A stretch of DNA of 26,174 nucleotides from a virus: IMG/VR virus record IMGVR_UViG_3300042511_000076, positions 1-26,174 of that record; one strand, 5' to 3'. The stretch's first letter is position 1, and each line of letters starts with the position of its first letter. Below are positions 14,215-19,650 of the stretch, piece after piece. The translations under genes and the position numbers were made by a program. Below the pieces are notes generated by a model. That model was given only the letters and a program-made list of their open reading frames with translations. It had not been told where the DNA came from and ran no database searches.

Positions 14215-16441
14215 TGTCTATTTTTTTAACCCATTTATAAATACATTCTCTTGATACATCTAATAGATCAGCCACACTGACCTTGTTTAGTTTTTTGTTA
14301 GCCTGGTACATCACCTTGAACTTGTCAAATTTACTCTTACCTGGATCGTTTTTAATTACATCTTTTAGCTCTCTTTTTTCAGCTGATTCTATCTTAACTT
14401 TTTTACTCATATTGATAAAATAGTGGGACAGTTTCTCAGCTCTCAACATAGAAGGCTCCATTAGAGTGCCGTAAAAATACTCTCCTGGTTGATCGTATGC
14501 CCACAAAGAATTGATTAACATAGCGAACCTTGGGATGTAGCTCTTTTGTTTAGGCAGCATTGACTTCATATACTCATTCTCAGCATCACTGTTTTGCATC
14601 TCAGTTATCTGATTAAAGATTCGAGTCCATTGTTGCTTAGATGCCTTGGTCATAGATACCACTAATGGCTCAATGTCATCCTCCATGTTATACTTAACCC
14701 ACTTCATTTTTACCTCTTCAAAAAACTTGACTATATAGGCATCATACCATACTGATGTTGATACATCCATCTCATTCTCATTATAAGATTCCACAAACAA
14801 GTCAGGAAATGATATCAACATCCTATCTGTAAATCCATTTTCTTTGTTCTCTTCTGTATTAAAGGCATCAAATATTGTCGGCTGTATACCACCAAGCACT
14901 GGTATATGTGGCTTGTCAACAAATGAACTCTTAGCAGTCTTCCTGTTCATGCTCACAGCCTTACCACTCCAGCAGGAGAGCCAGAACTCAAGGTCGGAAC
15001 CTGCTCTATACTTGTTCATATCCTTAAACCATCCTGCCAGCTCATCCTTGAACACCCCTACTGAGTTTTTATTCTCTTCATGTAGGTCAACCAATGCCTC
15101 AAGTGTAATATCATTCACTATAAATTGAGTCTTTTTAGGCTTCCTTACCTCTTCTGAATGCTCTTTCTCTTGCTTATCTTTCTTCTCATACTCAACCCAC
15201 TTAGCATACTCCTTGATATACCGTTTGATGTGGGTGTTGTTTACAGATTCAAGGGGTCTTATTATCTGGTTGATGCTTGGAGTCTTACCTATACCTGCCT
15301 TACCTACCAATGAGATCCATAAGGTGCCAGTCTCAAGCCATCCTTTCTTGACCTCTACCTTTAATGAGTTACCTACTATCACTGACAGCATCCACATAAA
15401 GGCACAGCCCATGTAGTCTATTGATAAGCCTAATGTGTGGGCAGACTCTAAGATAAAGTGCTGTATATTCTCTGGATAGATGTCAATAGGAAAGGTTAAC
15501 TTACTCACATCTACCTTTGGCTTGTCATCCAGCTCTATCTGTGGTACTCTACGAGATCCAAATCCTTTATCATATAGGTCATTGGCGGCTTGTTTAAAGT
15601 CTCCAAAGTGATACTTGTGAGCGTATACAGCAAATGGACTAAGTAACTTCTCAGCTGGATACTGTGTGCCTGTACTAAAGAGATACATACATCCACTATC
15701 CTTGTACACATAACCTGAGTGAGGTGATTCAGCTCCATGTCTACGTACAATATAGCTCTTAGTAGTGTTCCTTACAATAGTAAACTCATCACTGATAAGG
15801 TCAATAGTGTTATTTTTTGAGTTGTAGTCATCCCAAGGAGTGACCTCATCCTCATTAGTGGAGTATTGTTTCTTAGTTGGTTTGTCAAGGTTGACCTCAT
15901 CAATGTAGTTGTATGTCTTAGATATTGACCACAGTATCTCCCTCTCTTCCTCTGTGATATACTTGATATCATGATACTCATTATCTCCATGGAAGTTGCC
16001 ATATAGAATGAATTGACCACCTACTCCCCTGGTCTCAATGATAGCCTCTTTCATGCCTTGTAGCTTGGCTATCTTGGTATTGCCTTGCACCTTTGTACAC
16101 TTGTAGATGATGTGATATCCATCTCTCATAGTCTTAGCTATGACAAACTTATAATCGAACTCAGAGATGTTATCTCGTAGAAAGGAAATGTACTCATTCC
16201 ACCAGGCTAACTTCTCTGGAAGGGATGAGAATACTTTAAGATCTATATCAATGCACTCAATGTCATTAACACCTGAACGGCATCCATACAATGGTGCTGT
16301 AAGTTGGTCAATCTCATCATGAGTCTTGCATGGTTTGGATGTCCATTTGCTCTCAATAGGTTTCTTAGTAGCATCACAAGGAATGATACTATAGCCTTGG
16401 GAGGCAAGTTTTTTTAAATAATCTTTTGTTATCATACTCAT
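14207..16441 (-). CDS. Primase-polymerase / DUF3987-type helicase fusion
   Basis: A 744-residue replication protein that would make primers and unwind the phage DNA. Residues 1-190 are a prim-pol domain: DID at 65-67 in IECIDIDLK, the His in DGYHIIYK (107-114), and ETRGVGGQ (136-143). A linker with the AVYAHKYHFGDFKQAANDLY segment follows (271-290). A DUF3987-type P-loop ATPase lies at about 318-560, with Walker A GKAGIGKT at 380-387 and an acidic FKDE at 464-467. The last 30 residues (VSVADLLDVSRECIYKWVKK) form a helix-turn-helix. Its ATG overlaps the TGA of the HNH gene. It is the first core gene after the candidate origin. Confidence 0.85.
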   Translation of the reverse strand: MSMITKDYLKKLASQGYSIIPCDATKKPIESKWTSKPCKTHDEIDQLTAPLYGCRSGVNDIECIDIDLKVFSSLPEKLAWWNEYISFLRDNISEFDYKFVIAKTMRDGYHIIYKCTKVQGNTKIAKLQGMKEAIIETRGVGGQFILYGNFHGDNEYHDIKYITEEEREILWSISKTYNYIDEVNLDKPTKKQYSTNEDEVTPWDDYNSKNNTIDLISDEFTIVRNTTKSYIVRRHGAESPHSGYVYKDSGCMYLFSTGTQYPAEKLLSPFAVYAHKYHFGDFKQAANDLYDKGFGSRRVPQIELDDKPKVDVSKLTFPIDIYPENIQHFILESAHTLGLSIDYMGCAFMWMLSVIVGNSLKVEVKKGWLETGTLWISLVGKAGIGKTPSINQIIRPLESVNNTHIKRYIKEYAKWVEYEKKDKQEKEHSEEVRKPKKTQFIVNDITLEALVDLHEENKNSVGVFKDELAGWFKDMNKYRAGSDLEFWLSCWSGKAVSMNRKTAKSSFVDKPHIPVLGGIQPTIFDAFNTEENKENGFTDRMLISFPDLFVESYNENEMDVSTSVWYDAYIVKFFEEVKMKWVKYNMEDDIEPLVVSMTKASKQQWTRIFNQITEMQNSDAENEYMKSMLPKQKSYIPRFAMLINSLWAYDQPGEYFYGTLMEPSMLRAEKLSHYFINMSKKVKIESAEKRELKDVIKNDPGKSKFDKFKVMYQANKKLNKVSVADLLDVSRECIYKWVKKIDNE

Positions 16442-16920
16442 AGCGTTGCTAATCTATTCTGATATGCTTGACTCGCTTCTTGTTCATTTACAAAACGACC
16501 TAAAAAATTAAGTTTTCCATTTATACGAATCTGTGATTTCCATTTATATTCTCGTTTATCCCAACAAACACCAACATATTTAGATGAATATTTACAATGT
16601 GATTTTAAAGAATTTTCTTTTTGAGTTATGATTTGTAAATTATCTACTCTATTATCTAACTGATTATTATTTATATGATCAACTACTAATTTCATCCCAC
16701 TTGGTATATGATTTAAAAAACATATTGCTACTAATTTATGAACTTTAGTTGTTTTACATATATTGTTTTTGCTAATATTAACGTGTAAATATCCTCTGCT
16801 ATCTATTGCAGGGTTTAAAATTTTTTTTCTATTATATTTCAAACTTTTTACCCTACCTAAATTAGATACTTCATATAATCCTTCATAACCAATTACATCC
16901 TTCCAAATTTCTTTTTTCAT
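16438..16920 (-). CDS. HNH homing endonuclease (NUMOD4-HNH-AP2-like)
   Basis: A 160-residue free-standing endonuclease. Residues 4-28 are a NUMOD4 module (EIWKDVIGYEGLYEVSNLGR). Residues about 60-100 are an HNH core with VHKLVAICFLNH and VVDHINNNQLDNRVDNLQII. Residues about 112-155 resemble an AP2/ERF-type DNA-binding motif (SSKYVGVCWDKREYKWKSQI, FLGRFVNEQEASQAY). Such genes spread by cutting cognate DNA. The gene is markedly AT-rich compared with the primase gene, yet its TGA overlaps the primase ATG (ATGA), so it has become the first gene of the replication operon. An inverted repeat lies in its leader. Confidence 0.88.
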   Translation of the reverse strand: MKKEIWKDVIGYEGLYEVSNLGRVKSLKYNRKKILNPAIDSRGYLHVNISKNNICKTTKVHKLVAICFLNHIPSGMKLVVDHINNNQLDNRVDNLQIITQKENSLKSHCKYSSKYVGVCWDKREYKWKSQIRINGKLNFLGRFVNEQEASQAYQNRLATL

Positions 16921-16962
16921 TTCTAAAAAATTAAGTATAAAAAAAACCCTGTAAATCCTGTG

Positions 16963-17023
16963 CGTCTCACTTCACGTTCATTACAGAGTTTTAATAACTT
17001 CTTTAGTTCTATTGCGTGAGACG
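16963..17023. repeat. 8-bp inverted repeat framing the HNH gene leader
   Basis: CGTCTCAC at 16963-16970 is the exact inverse complement of GTGAGACG at 17016-17023, 45 bp apart. A smaller inner hairpin AACT-n5-AGTT lies between. It could be a two-site operator just downstream of the predicted promoter or a folded mRNA leader. Confidence 0.5.
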
Positions 17024-17032
17024 GAACAAGTA

Positions 17033-17060
17033 CAAATATAATCATTATTCTAATACCAAA
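17033..17060 (-). promoter_or_regulatory. Candidate promoter for the HNH-primase operon
   Basis: On the minus strand TATATTTG (17033-17040) fits the Bacteroidota -7 consensus exactly, with TTTG at 17057-17060. The spacing of 16 bp is shorter than the usual 19-21, so confidence is limited. A start near 17026 would give a leader of about 105 nt containing the inverted repeat. Confidence 0.4.
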
Positions 17061-17094
17061 CATAATTTTTAAAAAATAAAGTTTATTATTATCA

Positions 17095-17364
17095 ACTGTC
17101 AACTTACTGTCAACTAATTTGTAAAAGTTGACACTCGAGTGTGTACGGAGTTGACAGTAAAATCTTAGTATTTACAAGGGATACAGAGCTTTTTTAGTGT
17201 AAACTCCTGATTTTTTTAAAAAAGTACATTTTTGATGAGGTAAAAAAATAATTTATTTCCTACTGTAAACTTGTACACTGTGTACACTTTGACTGTAAGT
17301 AACTGATATGTAATATTTTAGCTGTGTAAACCACTGTAAACTACTGTCAACTCAAGTTTACACC
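17095..17364. repeat. Iteron-like array of ACTGT(C/A)AACT; candidate replication origin
   Basis: This 270-bp gene-free stretch carries many copies of a 10-bp element. Exact direct copies are at 17095-17104, 17106-17115 (11-bp spacing), 17262-17271, 17333-17342 and 17343-17352 (head to tail). An exact inverted copy is at 17149-17158, and partial ones are at 17126-17133, 17196-17205 and 17355-17364. A perfect 12-bp palindrome, ACACTCGAGTGT, lies at 17131-17142, and two TGTACA sites at 17272-17286. AT-rich blocks (17041-17092 and 17206-17255) could melt. The array is bordered by a DnaA domain IV-like gene and the primase operon. An origin is the best reading; a multi-site operator is the alternative. 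No coding frame is apparent in 16921-17366. Confidence 0.65.
17131..17142. repeat. 12-bp perfect palindrome ACACTCGAGTGT
   Basis: A perfect dyad between two inverted iteron-like elements in the candidate origin; a likely site for a dimeric DNA-binding protein. Confidence 0.5.
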
Positions 17365-17372
17365 ACAAAAAA

Positions 17373-17397
17373 ACCCCCAGCCAATCAAGGAGGGGGT
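17373..17397 (-). terminator. Strong terminator after the early operon
   Basis: A stem ACCCCC (17373-17378) / GGGGGT (17392-17397), with possible extra CC/GG pairs inside the loop. On the minus strand it is followed by seven T residues (17367-17373). The plus strand also has a short T-rich tail (CTTTT), so it may work both ways. It separates the early operon from the iteron array. Confidence 0.8.
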
Positions 17398-17429
17398 CTT
17401 TTCGGATAATCAATCAGGTAAAAGCGTTG

Positions 17430-17801
17430 CTAAGGTACTAATAAATATTCATTATTTAATATTCTTTCTTTTATTCTTGTTAAATCTGTCGTGTTGTATG
17501 CATTGAGTATCTCATTAAAGATGTCCCTCTTGATCTCCACCATAGGCTGGAAGTAGTCTATCTCAGGCTTAATGTGATAGAGGTAGATGTTATCATTGTG
17601 AGTCATGAAGTGCTTATGTAAGGAGATAGCATGCAGGATGGTAGCATGAGTTCTATTGAACACATCAGCTATCTGTTGTGATGTCATGCCTTGCTTGTGC
17701 AGTAGATAAGCCAGATACGACCTTTTGTAGGAAAATTCTCTGTGCCGTCTGGGTGAGTCAAGGTTATGCTCCTTGATGTAGTTAATTATTTCTGTTGTCA
17801 T
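17430..17801 (-). CDS. DnaA domain IV-like DNA-binding protein
   Basis: A 123-residue protein. Residues about 20-66 (RSYLAYLLHKQGMTSQQIAD, VFNRTHATILHAISLH) strongly resemble the DNA-binding domain IV of DnaA, where the recognition helix carries RDHTTVLHA and the preceding helix ends IGxxFxxR. The AAA+ ATPase part of DnaA is absent and the C-terminal half is a unique acidic helical region. It is the last gene of the early operon and lies 33 bp from the terminator that borders the candidate origin. It could act as origin binder, as an autoregulator, or as a decoy for host DnaA sites. I saw no clear copy of the classic DnaA box in the array. Confidence 0.65.
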   Translation of the reverse strand: MTTEIINYIKEHNLDSPRRHREFSYKRSYLAYLLHKQGMTSQQIADVFNRTHATILHAISLHKHFMTHNDNIYLYHIKPEIDYFQPMVEIKRDIFNEILNAYNTTDLTRIKERILNNEYLLVP

Positions 17802-17877
17802 TGTATATCATTCCTATCATTAATACTATTATCCCTACACTAAACATTAGTAGTGCCATTTTTGCCTCTTCACTCAT
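17782..17877 (-). CDS. Single-pass membrane micropeptide (31 residues)
   Basis: ATG at 17875-17877 to TAA at 17782-17784, encoding MSEEAKMALLMFSVGIIVLM and a short IGMIYNDNRNN end. A charged N-terminus precedes one hydrophobic helix (about residues 7-25). It overlaps the preceding acidic-protein gene by 8 bp and the DnaA-like gene by 20 bp. Similar in size and plan to the product at 18682-18780. Function unknown. Confidence 0.5.
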   Translation of the reverse strand: MSEEAKMALLMFSVGIIVLMIGMIYNDNRNN

Positions 17878-18049
17878 TGGTCACCTCCTCCACTTTATAT
17901 CCCCAAGCCAAGTATTGTTGTAATGTATCTGGATGCTCATCTGGATAGGTGTGGTCATGAAGGAAGCCATCTGCATCCAGCCAGCAGTACCACCAAAAGC
18001 CGCCTTCCTCTTCGACTGTATCCTCAAGCCATATTTTGTACTCTTTCAT
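17870..18049 (-). CDS. Small acidic Trp-rich protein (59 residues)
   Basis: ATG at 18047-18049 overlaps the TGA of the winged-helix gene (ATGA). The product, MKEYKIWLEDTVEEEGGFWW plus YCWLDADGFLHDHTYPDEHP and a YLAWGYKVEEV end, is acidic and rich in Trp and His. Highly acidic small early phage proteins often bind host enzymes or mimic DNA; that role here is inference. There is no membrane segment. The stop overlaps the next tiny gene, keeping the chain of coupled genes. Confidence 0.6.
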   Translation of the reverse strand: MKEYKIWLEDTVEEEGGFWWYCWLDADGFLHDHTYPDEHPDTLQQYLAWGYKVEEVTNE

Positions 18050-18237
18050 TTCGTTAATTTATATTTATTATTACTATCCCTCTCAAGTGTATACCCTAAC
18101 TGCTTAAACAAGTCAAAGTATCTGTACACTGTCCTATCACTCACTCCCAAGTACCTTGCAATGGTGCAGATATGTCTTGAAGTATTTTGCAGGAGCTCCA
18201 TGAGTTTGATGCACCTGTACATCTTAAGTTGATTCAT
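18046..18237 (-). CDS. Winged-helix / HTH regulator (63 residues)
   Basis: A compact DNA-binding protein, MNQLKMYRCIKLMELLQNTS, then RHICTIARYLGVSDRTVYRY, then the wing FDLFKQLGYTLERDSNNKYK. Residues 5-60 form a complete HTH_11-type domain as found at the N-terminus of DeoR/YafY-type regulators, but here it stands alone. As an early gene it may control the promoter at 19148-19179, where tandem 11-bp repeats lie upstream, or the origin region. Its ATG overlaps the TGA of the preceding micro-gene and its TGA overlaps the next ATG. Confidence 0.75.
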   Translation of the reverse strand: MNQLKMYRCIKLMELLQNTSRHICTIARYLGVSDRTVYRYFDLFKQLGYTLERDSNNKYKLTK

Positions 18238-18302
18238 GAGTATCTTGTTGTATAATACATAGCTTTATAAGCCAGTACTAAGGTTGTCATTGTTCTTGTC
18301 AT
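18234..18302 (-). CDS. Possible 22-residue coupled micropeptide
   Basis: ATG at 18300-18302 overlaps the TGA of the preceding gene and the frame ends in a TGA (18234-18236) that overlaps the ATG of the winged-helix gene. It encodes MTRTMTTLVLAYKAMYYTTR plus YS. The double ATGA link makes translation plausible; the peptide may serve mainly to carry ribosomes to the next start. Confidence 0.35.
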   Translation of the reverse strand: MTRTMTTLVLAYKAMYYTTRYS

Positions 18303-18469
18303 TTGCTTTGTATTAGTGTTATTACTTCCTGCCAGTACTTCTGTTGATCATATGTGGCCAATGTTTGAATTGCCACAGCTGAGTCAATGGCGTGCTGCTT
18401 GCCTTCATATAATCCATGCAGCCTAATTGACCTGGTATAGATGTCAGTTGCTTTGTCTTTTGTGCTCAT
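18299..18469 (-). CDS. Small helical protein, family member C of three
   Basis: A 56-residue protein, MSTKDKATDIYTRSIRLHGL, then HAIDSAVAIQTLATYDQQKY and WQEVITLIQSK. It shares the M-S-x-KDKA start and the closing YW-x-EV helix with the products at 13163-13378 and 11165-11470 and is the shortest of the three. It is separated from the preceding gene's stop by 3 bp and overlaps the next micro-gene by ATGA. Being in the early operon, while the other two copies are in the replication operon, it may act at a different time. Function unknown. Confidence 0.6.
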   Translation of the reverse strand: MSTKDKATDIYTRSIRLHGLYEGKQHAIDSAVAIQTLATYDQQKYWQEVITLIQSK

Positions 18470-18472
18470 ATC

Positions 18473-18685
18473 TTACTTATTTTGATTATTAATCCCTCCC
18501 ACACATCGGCTCTCAACCTTGCTTGATGCTGTGAGTCTGCTTTTATTATCTTGCTGGTTCTCCTCCAGGCTCCTTGAGTGTATACTCGATAGTGTACTGT
18601 CCACATTGTTTATTGCTCTCAAATATCGGTGATATAGTTCTCCATTGAACTTATCCCACCCTGTGATTATTGCTAAATTAGTCAT
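18473..18685 (-). CDS. Small hydrophilic early protein, unknown (70 residues)
   Basis: The product starts MTNLAIITGWDKFNGELYHR and changes to a Ser/Asn/Gln/Lys-rich, probably disordered C-terminus (SRSLEENQQDNKSRLTASSK). No motif is recognised. Its ATG overlaps the TGA of the membrane micropeptide gene upstream (ATGA), which is the main evidence for the start. The C-terminal composition is unusual and the frame might be less conserved there. Confidence 0.5.
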   Translation of the reverse strand: MTNLAIITGWDKFNGELYHRYLRAINNVDSTLSSIHSRSLEENQQDNKSRLTASSKVESRCVGGINNQNK

Positions 18686-18780
18686 CCTATAACTCCTATG
18701 ATAGTTAGTACTATAGTAACTACCATAAATAATGCACCCATTATAAGGGTGTCACGTATTGCTTTCTGATTCTCTGTCAT
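18682..18780 (-). CDS. Single-pass membrane micropeptide (32 residues)
   Basis: ATG at 18778-18780 to TGA at 18682-18684, encoding MTENQKAIRDTLIMGALFMV and VTIVLTIIGVIG. A polar N-terminus of about 10 residues precedes one hydrophobic helix that reaches the C-terminus. It starts 2 bp after the Zn-ribbon gene ends and its TGA overlaps the next ATG. Early single-helix membrane peptides can act on host membrane proteins or exclude other phages; here the function is unknown. Confidence 0.5.
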   Translation of the reverse strand: MTENQKAIRDTLIMGALFMVVTIVLTIIGVIG

Positions 18781-18782
18781 GA

Positions 18783-19124
18783 TTATAAGTTTTGAAGGTT
18801 AGCTTTGTACATCTCAAGTCTTGCAAGTGCACGAGCTTGTGTATGCAGTATTTTTTTGTATCTTGCAACAAGGTTAGTGCAGTCTAATTTAGCACATAAC
18901 ATGATGTTGTCTGATGTCAATCTGATACGGGTGATCATACCCTCAATCATATTCTCTGCATCCTCAATGGCGTTATCTAATGCTTCTTGATCATGTACTT
19001 GACCATCCTCACAATAGTCACAAGGCCATGACTCATCTCTTGATGGATGGTTATCCCATGAGTTATTGCTACCCATTTTACCAGTGCCGTAGCAGGTGGT
19101 ACATTCTTTAATAAACTTTTTCAT
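18783..19124 (-). CDS. Zn-ribbon (DnaJ-type CxxCxGxG) early protein with helical C-terminus
   Basis: A 113-residue protein, first gene of the early operon. The N-terminal third has two Cys pairs: CTTCYGTGKMG and CDYCEDGQV, i.e. a CxxCxGxG element followed by CxxC, as in the DnaJ zinc-binding module, with a Trp- and Asp-rich loop between. The C-terminal two thirds are amphipathic helix (EALDNAIEDAENMIEGMITR, YKKILHTQARALARLEMYKA) likely to form a coiled coil. It probably binds one zinc ion and a protein partner. It starts 24 bp downstream of the -7 box of the promoter at 19148-19179. Confidence 0.65.
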   Translation of the reverse strand: MKKFIKECTTCYGTGKMGSNNSWDNHPSRDESWPCDYCEDGQVHDQEALDNAIEDAENMIEGMITRIRLTSDNIMLCAKLDCTNLVARYKKILHTQARALARLEMYKANLQNL

Positions 19125-19147
19125 ATTTTTCCGTATTGATTACCTTA

Positions 19148-19179
19148 CAAATGTAGATAACTTTTTTCATTCGTGCAAA
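19148..19179 (-). promoter_or_regulatory. Bacteroidota-type promoter of the early operon
   Basis: Minus-strand TTTG (19176-19179), 20-bp spacer, TACATTTG (19148-19155): a full match to the -33/-7 consensus TTTG-N19-21-TAnnTTTG. Transcription would start near 19143-19141, giving a leader of about 20 nt before the ATG at 19124. Confidence 0.75.
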
Positions 19180-19191
19180 TAATTAACAATA

Positions 19192-19205
19192 AAAGTTATT
19201 AACAT
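19192..19205 (-). repeat. 14-bp repeat ATGTTAATAACTTT (copy 2)
   Basis: Same 14-mer as at 12695-12708. Here it is 12 bp upstream of the -33 element, a good place for an activator or repressor. The GTTA-n-TAAC core is a near-palindrome. Confidence 0.45.
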
Positions 19206-19218
19206 CTAATTGTTTATT

Positions 19219-19251
19219 TCATTAGACATACTTTAGACGTACTTTAGACAT
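19219..19251. repeat. Three tandem 11-bp repeats upstream of the early promoter
   Basis: TCATTAGACAT (19219-19229), ACTTTAGACGT (19230-19240) and ACTTTAGACAT (19241-19251) share TTAGAC-R-T at an exact 11-bp period, about one helical turn. This puts three sites on one face of DNA roughly 40-70 bp upstream of the -33 box, as for a cooperative regulator. Confidence 0.6.
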
Positions 19252-19257
19252 AGAAAA

Positions 19258-19294
19258 ACCTCCTAAGTGTGCATCATTGATAGGCATAGGAGGT
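19258..19294 (-). terminator. Terminator ending the head/lysis block
   Basis: An 8-bp perfect stem ACCTCCTA (19258-19265) / TAGGAGGT (19287-19294) with a 21-nt loop. On the minus strand it is followed by TTTTT-CT. It lies 105 bp after the last gene of the block and just before the early control region. Confidence 0.6.
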
Positions 19295-19362
19295 GTATTA
19301 GAATGACCTGCTAACTGTTCTAATGGTAAGTATGCAGGTACTGTTAATCAAATCTATTTTTC

Positions 19363-19391
19363 GTTAACACGTTTTATATATATGTTAACAC
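19363..19391. repeat. Two GTTAACAC sites 21 bp apart
   Basis: GTTAACAC occurs at 19363-19370 and 19384-19391, two helical turns apart, separated by TA-rich DNA. The GTTAAC core is a palindrome. Possible operator pair next to the stop codon of the AT-hook-like gene. Confidence 0.4.
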
Positions 19392-19398
19392 AAAGGTA

Positions 19399-19650
19399 CT
19401 ATTTCTTAAACCTCTTCACAATAAACTTGGATGCTAAGGTTGCAAGAGCTTTGAGAAACTTATTCTCAGATACTACCTCTACTTTAGTGCCAGTCTCATC
19501 CTTTGTGATGTGCACATCTACCTTTTTGCCGTCATACTTAAGGTCATGATTAGTGCCATCTTTGTGATACTCAATCTCTGCCTTGTTGGTCTCTATGATT
19601 AGATCAACTTTCTTAGGTCTGCCTACTTTCTTTGCCATATTAGAACTCAT
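19399..19650 (-). CDS. Small basic protein with an AT-hook-like motif
   Basis: An 83-residue protein, MSSNMAKKVGRPKKVDLIIE from the ATG at 19650; the ATG at 19638 (MAKKVGRP) is equally possible and would avoid an 11-bp overlap with the endolysin candidate. KKVGRPKK is a core AT-hook (GRP flanked by basic residues) suited to the minor groove of AT-rich DNA. A central beta-like part follows (HDLKYDGKKVDVHITKDETG) and a basic amphipathic C-terminal helix (FLKALATLASKFIVKRFKK). It is the last gene of the head/lysis block, adjacent to TA-rich control DNA with GTTAACAC sites, so it might bind there. Confidence 0.6.
   Translation of the reverse strand: MSSNMAKKVGRPKKVDLIIETNKAEIEYHKDGTNHDLKYDGKKVDVHITKDETGTKVEVVSENKFLKALATLASKFIVKRFKK

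Noticed and set aside
16963-17023. tRNA or att-like reading of the CGTCTCAC/GTGAGACG repeat
   Set aside because: The pair resembles an acceptor stem, but the 45-nt interior has no D, anticodon and T arm order, no TTCRA loop, and no integrase gene is nearby.
17095-17364. CRISPR array
   Set aside because: Repeat units are about 10 bp with irregular or zero spacing and both orientations; no cas genes.
17095-17366. Classic DnaA boxes (TTATCCACA-type) in the candidate origin
   Set aside because: None recognised; the repeat consensus is different, so the DnaA-like protein is not assumed to bind as host DnaA does.
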